From: Patescibacteria group bacterium
Lineage (GTDB): Bacteria; Patescibacteriota; Patescibacteriia; UBA1558; UBA10009
Direction: 5' to 3'
Assembly: GCA_018818425.1 (NCBI GenBank)
Contig: JAHISB010000025.1
Location: 1-32,295, forward strand
Length of the DNA: 32,295 nucleotides
Positions within the stretch are counted from its first letter, which is position 1, and the number at the start of each line of letters is the position of its first letter. Below are positions 16,840 to 23,549 of this stretch, piece after piece. The notes beneath the pieces were generated by a model that was not told where the DNA came from, made no database searches, and saw only the letters and a list, made by a program, of their open reading frames with translations. The position numbers were made by a program, and so were the translations under genes.

Positions 16840-17319
16840 TTAATCTTTATCTGGATTGCCTTTCATTGTGGTGATAAATTTAATATCTCGGTATTTATTG
16901 GTCGTCCAAGCTGGGACTATGCTCCAAAAGTGCATTTTACCGTTCTCGCCGATTTTTCTTAAAATCACTTTTATTTTACGGCCGTCAATAATAGCTATTA
17001 TGCCCCAGTATTTTACTGGTTGAGAGATATTTACTCTTTTTTTATGCCTTTTAACATTAAATTCCTTAATGGTTTCTTCAAATTCCTGAAAGGTAGTTGA
17101 AATTTCAACCAGTTTGCGAGCCAGTGGCAAAAGCTTAAACCTTAAAATTTGCGACGTCCTTTCTCTTTCAGTTCGTGCTGTTTTGTAAACAATATGATTA
17201 AAGCCCTCCGCATTAAAACCAACATTCTCGCTAAATGCTGGGGAGTGAAGTTTGCCAATGCTGTTGTAATAATTATTGGCGTCTTCTTTTAGTTTTTCAT
17301 AGTTGGATAAATTTTCCAT
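16840..17319 (-). CDS. Orphan protein between 120-bp repeats; possible toxin-like nuclease fold
   Basis: The 159-residue protein is soluble and basic. It has a conserved-looking front part (VGFNAEGFNHIVYKTARTERE, about 33-53, quoted as GFNAEGFNHIVYKT), a helical middle (RFKLLPLARKLVEI), and a strand-rich C-terminal part with YWGIIAIIDGRKIKVILRKI and MHFWSIVPAW near residues 104-141. Similar small proteins are, to my memory, scattered in Patescibacteria without a name. The C-terminal pattern recalls small RelE/barnase-like nuclease folds, but I see no catalytic set and no antitoxin gene next to it. It has its own promoter and terminator and lies inside a direct-repeat unit, which suggests acquisition as a cassette. 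Confidence 0.75.
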   Translation of the reverse strand: MENLSNYEKLKEDANNYYNSIGKLHSPAFSENVGFNAEGFNHIVYKTARTERERTSQILRFKLLPLARKLVEISTTFQEFEETIKEFNVKRHKKRVNISQPVKYWGIIAIIDGRKIKVILRKIGENGKMHFWSIVPAWTTNKYRDIKFITTMKGNPDKD

Positions 17320-17327
17320 ATAAATTT

Positions 17328-17355
17328 AGTTTAAGCTTTTTTAAGATAAAATCAA
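17328..17355 (-). promoter_or_regulatory. Promoter of the orphan gene
   Basis: On the minus strand TTGATT (17355-17350) is followed after 16 bp by TAAACT (17333-17328). Transcription would start very near the ATG at 17319, leaving almost no leader. No Shine-Dalgarno sequence is seen. Confidence 0.5.
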
Positions 17356-17431
17356 GCGTAGTCTTCCATTTTTGGAATGTAGATATACTCTTTTTTCTTC
17401 TTGAATATAGTTATAATATCGTTAACCAAGG

Positions 17432-17551
17432 GGAGCCATCAAATTTTTATCAAGTGACCTGCCTGCCCTCCAAAGCTTTCTTGACCTCCGAAGTTTTAAC
17501 GAAGGAGGTAGCGGAAGTGGGAATGCGTCATAAACTCATTAGAATATCAAA
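17432..17551. repeat. 120-bp direct repeat, right copy
   Basis: Near-identical to 16558-16677 in the same orientation. The match begins at GGAGCCATC and ends at ATATCAAA; the sequences outside diverge at once. The repeat plus the intervening segment form an 874-bp unit. Confidence 0.9.
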
Positions 17552-17553
17552 AG

Positions 17554-17583
17554 ACCGTCTAATCTAATAAAGGCGGTTTTTTT
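17554..17583 (+). terminator. Rho-independent terminator
   Basis: ACCGTCT (17554-17560) pairs with AGGCGGT (17571-17577, one G.T pair) and a T6 tract follows. It would stop plus-strand transcription that crosses the cassette-like region before it reaches the convergent typA gene. Confidence 0.8.
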
Positions 17584-17598
17584 GATAGAGAAGAGATT

Positions 17599-17838
17599 TT
17601 ATACTCAATTGCTTAAATAATTCCGTATAATGCCCGGAAGATTAGCATGAGAGCATGGGAGCATGAGAGCAAGTGCTCCAATGTTCCAATATTCCAATGC
17701 TCCAATATTCCAATGCTCCAATGCTCTCATGTTCCAATGCTCTCATGCTCCAATGCTCCCATGTTCCAATGCTCTCATGTTCCAATGCTCTCATGCTAAG
17801 CTCCGCCGCTTCGGAATTATAAAAGCGAAGGGGTATAA
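17599..17838. mobile_element. MITE-like element, copy B, enlarged by an octamer array
   Basis: The ends match copies A and C: TTATACTCAATTGCTTAAATAATTCCG-type left end (17599-17625, here described by its length of 27 bp) and a right end at 17812-17838 identical to that of copy A. The left-adjacent TATAATGCCCGGAAG is also shared. The interior differs: it is mainly the 152-bp octamer array at 17645-17796. The element begins 16 bp after a terminator and ends 11 bp from the typA stop codon, so it lies just 3' of typA. Confidence 0.75.
17645..17796. repeat. Octamer array: 19 head-to-tail 8-bp units with one inversion
   Basis: Four units of AGCATGRG type (17645-17676, the fourth degenerate) are followed by fifteen units of CTCCAATG, TTCCAATG, TTCCAATA, CTCTCATG or CTCCCATG (17677-17796). 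The first group is the reverse complement type of the second, so the array can fold back on itself. There are no spacers. The unit is not a multiple of three, and the frames open through it are repeat artefacts. Confidence 0.92.
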
Positions 17839-17849
17839 CTCTCAATATT

Positions 17850-19640
17850 TTATTTATTTCTGCTTGCCTTGGTTCTTTCGTTTTCAGTTAGAAATCGTTT
17901 TCTTAAGCGAATATTATTTGGAGTAATTTCTAGGTATTCATCCCCGCTCATAATACTCATGCCTCTTTCAAGCGTCAGTTTCATGGGAGAAGTTAAATTA
18001 ATTGCTTCATCGGATCCCGAGGCGCGCATATTTGATAATTGTTTTCCCTTTGTTGGATTTACAGCCATATCATCTCCTTTGGCCGTATTGCCAATAACCA
18101 TGCCTTCGTACACTTCGGTAGTAGCTCCAATATATAAGGCCCCCCTGTTTTGAAGATTATAAAGCGAAAAGCCAAGGGCTTTTCCGGTGGCCATCGAAAT
18201 CATGGAACCGACGTTACTTTTTTTAATCTCGCCAACGTAAGGTTTAAATCCAACAACGCGGGTATAAAGAATGCCTTCGCCTCTGGTATCAACTACAAAT
18301 TCATTCCTGTAGCCCAGCAGTCCCCTGGTGGGAATTTCAAAAATAATTCTTATATTACCGTGTTCCTGGGCCATCTCTAGCATTTTGCCGCACCTGCTGG
18401 AAAGTTTTTTAATAACAGTTCCGGACATTTTTTCGGGCACGCTAATTGTAACCTCTTCGAATGGCTCTTGTTTTACGCCAGCTTCTTCTTTAATAATTAC
18501 GCGGGGTTGTGATACTTGCATTTCGTAGCCCTCGCGGCGCATATTTTCTAAAAAAATGGCAATGTGCATTTCGCCCCGGCCGTAAATTTTGTAATAATCT
18601 ATAGCCGAAAAATCAATCTTTAGACCAACATTGACTTCCAATTCTTTTTCCAGCCTTTCTTTGAGTTGTCTGTTGGTAACATATTTGCCGTCTTGGCCGG
18701 CAAACGGCGAATTGTTTACCAGTAAATTTAAAGAAATTGTCGGTTCGTCGATGTTTATGGCCGGCAAAGCTTCTTGCCTAGCATCCAAGCAAATAGTTTC
18801 TCCGATAAATATATTAGGCAGGCCGGCAACCATTACAATGTCGCCGGCTTTAGCCGCTTTTACTTCTTTTCTTTTGAGCCCTTCGAAAGTAAATAGCTTG
18901 GTAATTTTGCCCGTGCGAGTTTTTCCTTTGATATCTTTAATAATTACTCTGGAGCTGTCTTTTATTTCTCCTTCATAAATTCTTCCCACAGCCAGCCGCC
19001 CCAAAAAGTTATCGTAAGCCAGGTTAAAGGGCTGCAAACGCAAAGGTTTATTTTCTGCTTCTTCGCTCGAGGAAACCGGCGCTTCTTTTATAATTCTATC
19101 TAAGAGAGGGGTTAAATCTTTGGAATCGTCTTCTAAATATGTTTTGGCAATGCCTAACTTGGCGTTTGCATAAATTGTGGTAAATTTAAGCTGTTCGTCA
19201 TTTGCTCCTAAATCGAGAAAAAGTTCATAAACCATTTCTTGGACAATATCGGGCCTGGCAGCCGGCTTGTCTATTTTATTTAAAACGAGAATCGGTTTTA
19301 AGCCTAAATCGAGGGATTTTTTTAAAACAAATTTTGTTTGCGGCATAGGGCCTTCTTGGGCGTCGACTAATAAAAGGACCGAATCAATAGAACGCAAAAC
19401 ACGCTCGACTTCCGAACCAAAATCGGCGTGGCCAGGCGTATCCACGATATTTATTTTTGTATCCTTGTAGTAGATAGAAGTATTTTTTGAATAAATTGTT
19501 ATACCTCTTTCTAGTTCAAGCGTATCGCTGTCCATGCTGTCTCCGGCTTCCGACATGCCTGTTTGTTGCATCAAGGCATCAGTCAGGGTTGTTTTGCCAT
19601 GATCAACATGGGCGATAATTGCAATATTTCGTATTTCCAT
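17850..19640 (-). CDS. typA: Ribosome-associated GTPase TypA/BipA
   Basis: TypA/BipA is a translational GTPase related to EF-G that binds the ribosome and helps its assembly and growth at low temperature or under stress. The 596-residue protein has G1 AHVDHGKT (10-17), the switch I region ERGITI, G3 DTPGH (67-71) and G4 NKID (121-124), then the beta-barrel domain, the EF-G-like domains and the BipA-specific C-terminus (GLLGYRNEFVVDTRGEG, then a final TPNNIRLRKR). Length is normal. It is transcribed alone from a strong promoter 65 bp upstream. A MITE-like element lies just past its stop codon. Confidence 0.98.
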   Translation of the reverse strand: MEIRNIAIIAHVDHGKTTLTDALMQQTGMSEAGDSMDSDTLELERGITIYSKNTSIYYKDTKINIVDTPGHADFGSEVERVLRSIDSVLLLVDAQEGPMPQTKFVLKKSLDLGLKPILVLNKIDKPAARPDIVQEMVYELFLDLGANDEQLKFTTIYANAKLGIAKTYLEDDSKDLTPLLDRIIKEAPVSSSEEAENKPLRLQPFNLAYDNFLGRLAVGRIYEGEIKDSSRVIIKDIKGKTRTGKITKLFTFEGLKRKEVKAAKAGDIVMVAGLPNIFIGETICLDARQEALPAINIDEPTISLNLLVNNSPFAGQDGKYVTNRQLKERLEKELEVNVGLKIDFSAIDYYKIYGRGEMHIAIFLENMRREGYEMQVSQPRVIIKEEAGVKQEPFEEVTISVPEKMSGTVIKKLSSRCGKMLEMAQEHGNIRIIFEIPTRGLLGYRNEFVVDTRGEGILYTRVVGFKPYVGEIKKSNVGSMISMATGKALGFSLYNLQNRGALYIGATTEVYEGMVIGNTAKGDDMAVNPTKGKQLSNMRASGSDEAINLTSPMKLTLERGMSIMSGDEYLEITPNNIRLRKRFLTENERTKASRNK

Positions 19641-19653
19641 AAATAAATCAAAA

Positions 19654-19671
19654 CCGCCTTTTAAAAAGCGG
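19654..19671 (-). promoter_or_regulatory. Hairpin in the typA leader
   Basis: On the minus strand CCGCTTTTTAAAAGGCGG is nearly self-complementary and is followed by TTTTGATTT. It sits between the typA promoter and its ATG. It resembles a weak intrinsic terminator and could attenuate typA, or it could be a minor folded leader element. Confidence 0.3.
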
Positions 19672-19704
19672 ATAAGTAGCTTTTAATTAGATTAGGTTGG
19701 TATA

Positions 19705-19733
19705 TTTATACTATAGATTTTTAAAAAAGTCAA
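19705..19733 (-). promoter_or_regulatory. sigma-70 promoter of typA
   Basis: On the minus strand TTGACT (19733-19728), a 17-bp spacer and TATAAA (19710-19705) form a near-consensus promoter. Transcription should start near 19698, giving a leader of about 58 nt before the typA ATG. Confidence 0.82.
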
Positions 19734-19872
19734 TGATAAGGGGCTTAAGTTCAATAAGTAAGTACAACACTCTAGCCAGATACCCCTCAAATACCCTTGA
19801 ATATTGACCCCAAAAGGTTCTTAAACTAGCTAGGGGAGCCAAGGAAAGAAGATTAACGTTTTGTTGTCTTTC

Positions 19873-19900
19873 TTGTTTTTATTTAAAATTGTGCTATAAT
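19873..19900 (+). promoter_or_regulatory. sigma-70 promoter of the 22-residue Lys-rich ORF
   Basis: TTGTTT (19873-19878), a 16-bp spacer and a consensus TATAAT (19895-19900) precede the small ORF by 29 bp. It faces away from typA. The 140 bp between it and the typA promoter hold nothing I can identify. Confidence 0.65.
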
Positions 19901-19929
19901 TATAAAACATTAATCATTAATCTTTTTAT

Positions 19930-19998
19930 ATGGCCAAAGGCAATAACTCTCATAAAAAAGAGGTTAAGAAACCCAAAAAAAACAAGAAAAAAAAGTAA
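19930..19998 (+). CDS. 22-residue Lys-rich peptide (putative small protein)
   Basis: The frame ATG...TAA encodes MAKGNNSHKKEVKK followed by a PKKNKKKK tail. It has its own promoter, with a start context (TTTTATATGGC) almost the same as that of the 38-residue basic ORF at 23550. Very short Lys-rich proteins of this MAKG-N-S type occur in other bacteria as unnamed ORFs. Nucleic-acid or ribosome binding is plausible from charge alone. It ends 9 bp before MITE-like copy C. The shortness means it could be non-coding RNA instead. Confidence 0.55.
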   Translation: MAKGNNSHKKEVKKPKKNKKKK

Positions 19999-20007
19999 TC
20001 AAGCGTT

Positions 20008-20136
20008 TTATACCGCATTGCTAAATTAATTCCGTATATGCTCCAAAGCTTAACTTTAATAAATTAGCTAAAGTTAGTTAAGAAAGCAAGCTCATAAAAA
20101 TTATAAAATCGGAATTATTAAAGCGAAGGAGTATAA
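20008..20136. mobile_element. MITE-like terminal-inverted-repeat element, copy C
   Basis: This 129-bp element has its left end at 20008-20034 and right end at 20110-20136, both close to those of copies A and B. The interior shares CCGTATATGCTCC-AAGCTTAAC with the left flank of copy A, and ACTTTAATAAATTAGCTAAA with 2406-2424 of copy A. It starts 9 bp after the Lys-rich ORF. Its right end again carries an outward GTATAAT. The 155 bp that follow hold no identified feature. Confidence 0.75.
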
Positions 20137-20291
20137 TTTTGAATTATAAAAAATCATTTGCATTTGCCAGTGTTTTTTGTTTTATCTCGCCTTGAGTGGA
20201 TTAAAAATTTTACTTGATTTTTAGCTTGATTAAATAAGCCCTCGGGTGTAAAGTACCCTATTATAGGTCAAGAAAGATTATTTTATTAGAT

Positions 20292-20323
20292 AAATTAACT
20301 ATTAGCTTAACTCGTTTTGTTAT
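20292..20323 (+). repeat. 32-bp direct repeat, left copy
   Basis: This sequence (AAATTAACTATTAGCTTAAC then YCGTTTTGTTAT) recurs at 20831-20862 with one C/T difference. It ends inside the start codon region of the gene at 20322. Confidence 0.85.
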
Positions 20324-20831
20324 GAATAATCAAATCAAAAACCAATCTTTCGACATGGCTCAGGACAAGATGGAATGTTGCCCAAAGTTCGATCCCGCCC
20401 CTTGGAGTGGAAAAATCTTTGAGTGGGACAATAAAAAATTTATCAAAGATAAAGTTTTTACCTTGTTTTATATGCCGCTTAACTTCGGCTCGGTTGTAAA
20501 AAGAATGATGGCTAAAATCGAAAAAGCCGGAGCCAAGGCGCAGTATTGGATGGGTCTTTCTGACCATACCTCTAAGTGGAATATGGATTTGTATGTGGCA
20601 GTAGACAAAGAAATACCCGGCGCGGAAAATGTAACTTTAAGCGGGAAGTTTTTAAGCAAAGTATACGAAGGCAATTTCAAAGATACTGGAATTTGGATGA
20701 AAGATTTTGAAAATTACGCTAAAGGCGAAGGCATTTCAGTCAAAAAAACGTATATGTGGTATACTACCTGCCCCAAATGCGCCAAAAAATACGGCAAAAA
20801 TTATGTGGTGATTATTGGTCAGATTAATTAA
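20322..20831 (+). CDS. Conserved uncharacterised protein with C-terminal CxxC, flanked by direct repeats
   Basis: The protein (169 residues) belongs to a family that I recall only as loosely annotated 'hydrolase'. It has ECCPKFDPAPW (18-28), FYMPLNFGSVVKRMM near 50-64, and a Cys pair in TTCPKCAKKYGKNYVV (Cys150, Cys153) at the end. The cysteines at both ends suggest a metal or redox site. Residues 9-16 (SFDMAQDK) come from a dispersed DNA repeat word (TTTCGACATGGCTCAGGACAAG) that also appears at 16511-16535, so the true start may be ATG 20370 (MECC). The gene is bracketed by 32-bp direct repeats, which suggests insertion or duplication. No promoter is clear. Confidence 0.8.
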   Translation: MNNQIKNQSFDMAQDKMECCPKFDPAPWSGKIFEWDNKKFIKDKVFTLFYMPLNFGSVVKRMMAKIEKAGAKAQYWMGLSDHTSKWNMDLYVAVDKEIPGAENVTLSGKFLSKVYEGNFKDTGIWMKDFENYAKGEGISVKKTYMWYTTCPKCAKKYGKNYVVIIGQIN

Positions 20832-20862
20832 AATTAACTATTAGCTTAACCCGTTTTGTTAT
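20831..20862 (+). repeat. 32-bp direct repeat, right copy
   Basis: It starts at the last base of the preceding gene's stop codon and ends 20 bp before the zinc-ribbon gene. It therefore stands in front of that gene just as the left copy stands in front of the 20322 gene, so both copies could carry the same regulatory signal. Confidence 0.85.
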
Positions 20863-20882
20863 AGCAAAATGGAAACAATTTT

Positions 20883-21476
20883 ATGAAAAATTTTAATCAG
20901 CGCAACAGAAATGATAGGGGAGGCTTTAGCGGCCGGGATTCCGGCCAGCGTTCCATGCACCGGGCCACCTGTGACGAGTGCGGCCAGTCTTGCGAAGTGC
21001 CTTTTAGACCCTCGGGCGGCAAACCAATTTACTGCAGCAACTGTTTTGGAAAAAATAAAAGTTCGGATTACGGCCGGTCCGGCGGGCGGGATTCCGGCAA
21101 AGGAAGCTATGGCAATAATCAGATGTTTGCGGCGGTCTGCGATAAATGCGGTAAAAATTGCGAAGTGCCCTTTAAGCCCTCGGGCGGCAAACCAATTTTT
21201 TGCAACGAATGTTTTAGCCAGAATCGCGGCGCCGGCAGTAAAAACATCCTGCCCGCCAAAGAACAATTTGAGATAATAAATTCTAAACTTGATAAAATAC
21301 TCATGGCCTTAAATCTGGTTGTTAAAGAAGCTGACGGGGCAAAGTCGAAAAAAGACGCTTTAGCTTTAGTCCAAAAAAAGGCCGGGCCAAAAAAAGCGGC
21401 TAAGAAAAAATCAGCCGTTTCTGCTTCAGCCAGGCCAAAGAAAAAGAAGTCCGCCAAAGGCGGAGTAAACAAATAA
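20883..21476 (+). CDS. Double CxxC-x17-CxxC zinc-ribbon protein with Lys/Ala-rich tail
   Basis: The 197-residue protein has two copies of the CxxC-x17-CxxC ribbon: Cys30, Cys33, Cys51, Cys54 and Cys86, Cys89, Cys107, Cys110, each with an extra Cys four residues after the first pair and the shared core CEVPF-PSGGKPI-C. Gly/Arg/Ser-rich linkers precede each ribbon. A short helix (EQFEIINSKLDKILMALNLV) and a histone-H1-like tail of KKAAKKK repeats (about 160-197) close the protein. Each ribbon should bind zinc, and the basic linkers and tail suggest RNA or DNA binding. The family is common in Patescibacteria but its role is not known. A GreA-like gene follows after 22 bp. Confidence 0.85.
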   Translation: MKNFNQRNRNDRGGFSGRDSGQRSMHRATCDECGQSCEVPFRPSGGKPIYCSNCFGKNKSSDYGRSGGRDSGKGSYGNNQMFAAVCDKCGKNCEVPFKPSGGKPIFCNECFSQNRGAGSKNILPAKEQFEIINSKLDKILMALNLVVKEADGAKSKKDALALVQKKAGPKKAAKKKSAVSASARPKKKKSAKGGVNK

Positions 21477-21498
21477 ATTAAACAAATAATACTGACAA

Positions 21499-21996
21499 AT
21501 GAGGGTTCCTATCAGAAAAGCCGGCGAATTCACCCGCATTGTGCCGGATCCATATCTAACAGTTGGAAAGTTCAACGAACTTAACAAAAAATTAAAGCAA
21601 TTAAAAGTTTTATTGCCTCAAGCCGTTTCCGAGGTTAAAAGATTGGCCGAGATGGGGGATTTTTCCGAGAATGCGGCTTACCAAATGGCTAAGGGCCGCC
21701 TCCGCGGCCTTAATCAGCATATTTTTGATTTAGAAGAACAGCTTAAGCTGTCCATAATAATTAAGCCCGGCCATAATAAAAATAAAATTCAGCTTGGCAG
21801 CAGAGCGACTGTTAAAATGGCCGGCCGGCAAAAAACTTATTTAATCCTCGGCTCTTCGGAAATAGATGTAAAAAACAATATTATTTCGCATAATTCGCCA
21901 ATCGGCTCCGCTTTAATGGGGAAAAAGGCCGGCGACTCCGTTAAGATACAATTGGCCGGTAGCGAGGTTGAGTTTAAAATAATTAAAATTGTCTAA
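21499..21996 (+). CDS. GreA/GreB-like transcription factor
   Basis: Gre factors enter the secondary channel of RNA polymerase and rescue backtracked complexes by stimulating RNA cleavage. The 165-residue protein has an N-terminal coiled coil with the tip motif GDFSENAAY (Asp54 and Glu57 equal the two catalytic acids of GreA; GreA usually has Leu where Phe55 stands) and a C-terminal FKBP-like domain with SHNSPIGSALMGKKAGD. The first 22 residues precede the usual GreA start and may be an extension. It could be a paralogue rather than the main GreA. It lies 22 bp after the zinc-ribbon gene, perhaps as one operon, and is convergent with the helicase gene. Confidence 0.88.
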   Translation: MRVPIRKAGEFTRIVPDPYLTVGKFNELNKKLKQLKVLLPQAVSEVKRLAEMGDFSENAAYQMAKGRLRGLNQHIFDLEEQLKLSIIIKPGHNKNKIQLGSRATVKMAGRQKTYLILGSSEIDVKNNIISHNSPIGSALMGKKAGDSVKIQLAGSEVEFKIIKIV

Positions 21997-22042
21997 GCAT
22001 TGCTTGAGTTATAAATTTTAGCGGGCCTTCTCCCTGCCAATC

Positions 22043-22094
22043 AAAAAATCACCTCTCGACTCCGCTCGAGGACTTTGTTCAAGGCGATTTTTTT
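22043..22094. terminator. Bidirectional terminator between the GreA-like and helicase genes
   Basis: AAAAAATCACCT (22043-22054) pairs with AGGCGATTTTTT (22082-22093) with one mismatch. The 27-nt loop itself holds the dispersed palindrome CTCGA...CTCGAG. A- and T-tracts on both sides suit termination of both convergent genes. Confidence 0.85.
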
Positions 22095-22097
22095 AGT

Positions 22098-23387
22098 TTA
22101 ATAGCGTTTGGTGCCTTTCCGGCTTCTTTGGAAGAATTTTCCTGAATTTGATTTTGAAGAATTTTTGGAAAAGTTCGGCGAGGCCTTTGCTTTCTGTTTG
22201 GCATAAGGCCGGTGGTTGGATGGAGAAAATTCTTGTTTTAAAGCAGTTCTTTTTTCCGGGAGCTTTGGCAAAGGCGAAACTGACAGCTGGGTTTTAATCA
22301 ACCTTTCTATATTTTTAACATCCCGCGACTGGTTAGGAGTGGCAAAGGAAATGGCGTGCCCCTGGTGGCCGGCGCGGGCAGTCCTGCCGATGCGGTGCAC
22401 ATAATCTTCGGGGTTTTCCGGCAAATCATAGTTGATTACCAGTTCAATGCCGGTCACATCAATGCCGCGCGAGGCAATGTCTGTGGCTATCATAATGCGG
22501 TATTTGCCCAGCTTAAATCCGGACATGGCTTCCAGCCGTTGGTTAAGCGAGCGGTTGGAGTGTATTTCCGTGGCGTTGTGTCCAATTTTTCTCATAGCCA
22601 AGGCAATTCTTTTAGCGCCAAATTTAGTCCGGCTGAAGATTAAAACACTGCCGCGGTATTCGTTTAAAACTTTTTCCAACAGCTGCAATTTAGAACTGGC
22701 GCTGACAAAAAATAATTCCTGGGTGACTTTTTGCGAAATTGTTCCCGAAGGCGCCACCTCTACCCGGATCGGCAGTTTCATGTAGCTGGTCGCCAGACTG
22801 ATTATTCCCTGAGGCATAGTGGCCGAGAACAGCATGGTTTGCCGGTCGCGGGGCGTTTTTTTAACAATCCTGTCTATTTGCGGGGCAAAGCCCATATCCA
22901 GCATGCGATCAGCCTCATCCAGCACTAAAATTTTAACTTGGTCAAGCTTGATATTTTTTTGCTCCAGATGATCGTTTAACCGGCCGGGCGTGGCAATAAT
23001 AATGTGGGGGTTCTGCCTTAATGAGCGCAACTGTTTTTCGGGCGATTCGCCGCCGATTAAAACTGCGGTTTTTAAGCCAACGCTTTTGCCGATTTGCAGC
23101 AAGCTTTCGCTGACCTGGATAGCCAGTTCGCGGGTCGGCAGAATCACCAGGCCTTTAGAGCCCTTGGCTTGCGCCAGTCGCTGAATCATGGGAATGCCAA
23201 AGGCCAGTGTTTTGCCGGTGCCTGTTTGCGCCACGCCCATAATATCCTTGCCTTCGCAGGCAGCCGGAATGGATTGGCGCTGAATAGGAGTGGGGATGAT
23301 AAATTTGAGATTATCCAGTATTTCAAGAATCTTAGGCGCAATGCCTAAGCCGTTAAAACTCTGATTTACAGTAGTAAGTGAAGTCAT
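22098..23387 (-). CDS. DEAD-box ATP-dependent RNA helicase
   Basis: This 429-residue enzyme unwinds RNA, probably in ribosome assembly or mRNA turnover. It has the Q motif (TPIQRQSIP, 33-41), Walker A AQTGTGKT (53-60), motif Ia PTRELAIQ, motif II DEAD, motif III SAT, and late motifs with RGIDV and HRIGRTARAG. The C-terminal 60 residues are basic and rich in Lys, Ser and Asn (ending RKGTKRY), like the RNA-binding tails of RhlE-type helicases. An upstream ATG at 23453 lies inside the -35 element, so the start is set at 23387 (MTSLTTVNQ). It is transcribed alone and convergent with the GreA-like gene. Confidence 0.96.
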   Translation of the reverse strand: MTSLTTVNQSFNGLGIAPKILEILDNLKFIIPTPIQRQSIPAACEGKDIMGVAQTGTGKTLAFGIPMIQRLAQAKGSKGLVILPTRELAIQVSESLLQIGKSVGLKTAVLIGGESPEKQLRSLRQNPHIIIATPGRLNDHLEQKNIKLDQVKILVLDEADRMLDMGFAPQIDRIVKKTPRDRQTMLFSATMPQGIISLATSYMKLPIRVEVAPSGTISQKVTQELFFVSASSKLQLLEKVLNEYRGSVLIFSRTKFGAKRIALAMRKIGHNATEIHSNRSLNQRLEAMSGFKLGKYRIMIATDIASRGIDVTGIELVINYDLPENPEDYVHRIGRTARAGHQGHAISFATPNQSRDVKNIERLIKTQLSVSPLPKLPEKRTALKQEFSPSNHRPYAKQKAKASPNFSKNSSKSNSGKFFQRSRKGTKRY

Positions 23388-23424
23388 TTGATTGGTTTTA
23401 GGTGTATTAGTAATATAAACAATA

Positions 23425-23453
23425 ATTATAGCAGGTTTATAATATTTTGTCAA
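23425..23453 (-). promoter_or_regulatory. Perfect consensus sigma-70 promoter of the helicase gene
   Basis: On the minus strand TTGACA (23453-23448), 17 bp and TATAAT (23430-23425) match the consensus exactly. Transcription should start near 23418, some 30 nt before the chosen ATG. This decides against the longer frame starting at 23453. Confidence 0.95.
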
Positions 23454-23487
23454 TTTAAATCTTTAAAAACCCCTAAAAAATGAAGGT

Positions 23488-23516
23488 TTGATTATATTTT
23501 AAGAAAATGTTAGAAT
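23488..23516 (+). promoter_or_regulatory. sigma-70 promoter of the 38-residue basic ORF
   Basis: TTGATT (23488-23493), a 17-bp spacer and TAGAAT (23511-23516) precede the ORF by 33 bp. It is divergent from the helicase promoter, with 34 bp between the two -35 elements. Confidence 0.7.
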
Positions 23517-23549
23517 ATCCTATATTTAATCATCTTATAAAATATTTAT

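Noticed and set aside
16558-17551. Integron cassette with attC sites
   Set aside because: The repeats are 120 bp and near-identical, lack the paired inverted core sites typical of attC, and there is no integron integrase in view.
17645-17796. CRISPR array
   Set aside because: Units are 8 bp with no spacers, and no cas genes are present in the window.
17642-17926. Open frames through the octamer array on both strands
   Set aside because: Their translations only repeat the octamer (FQCSNAPM-like) and they overlap the typA 3' end.
23388-23453. 22-residue N-terminal extension of the DEAD-box helicase
   Set aside because: It would start within the perfect -35 element, upstream of the expected transcription start.
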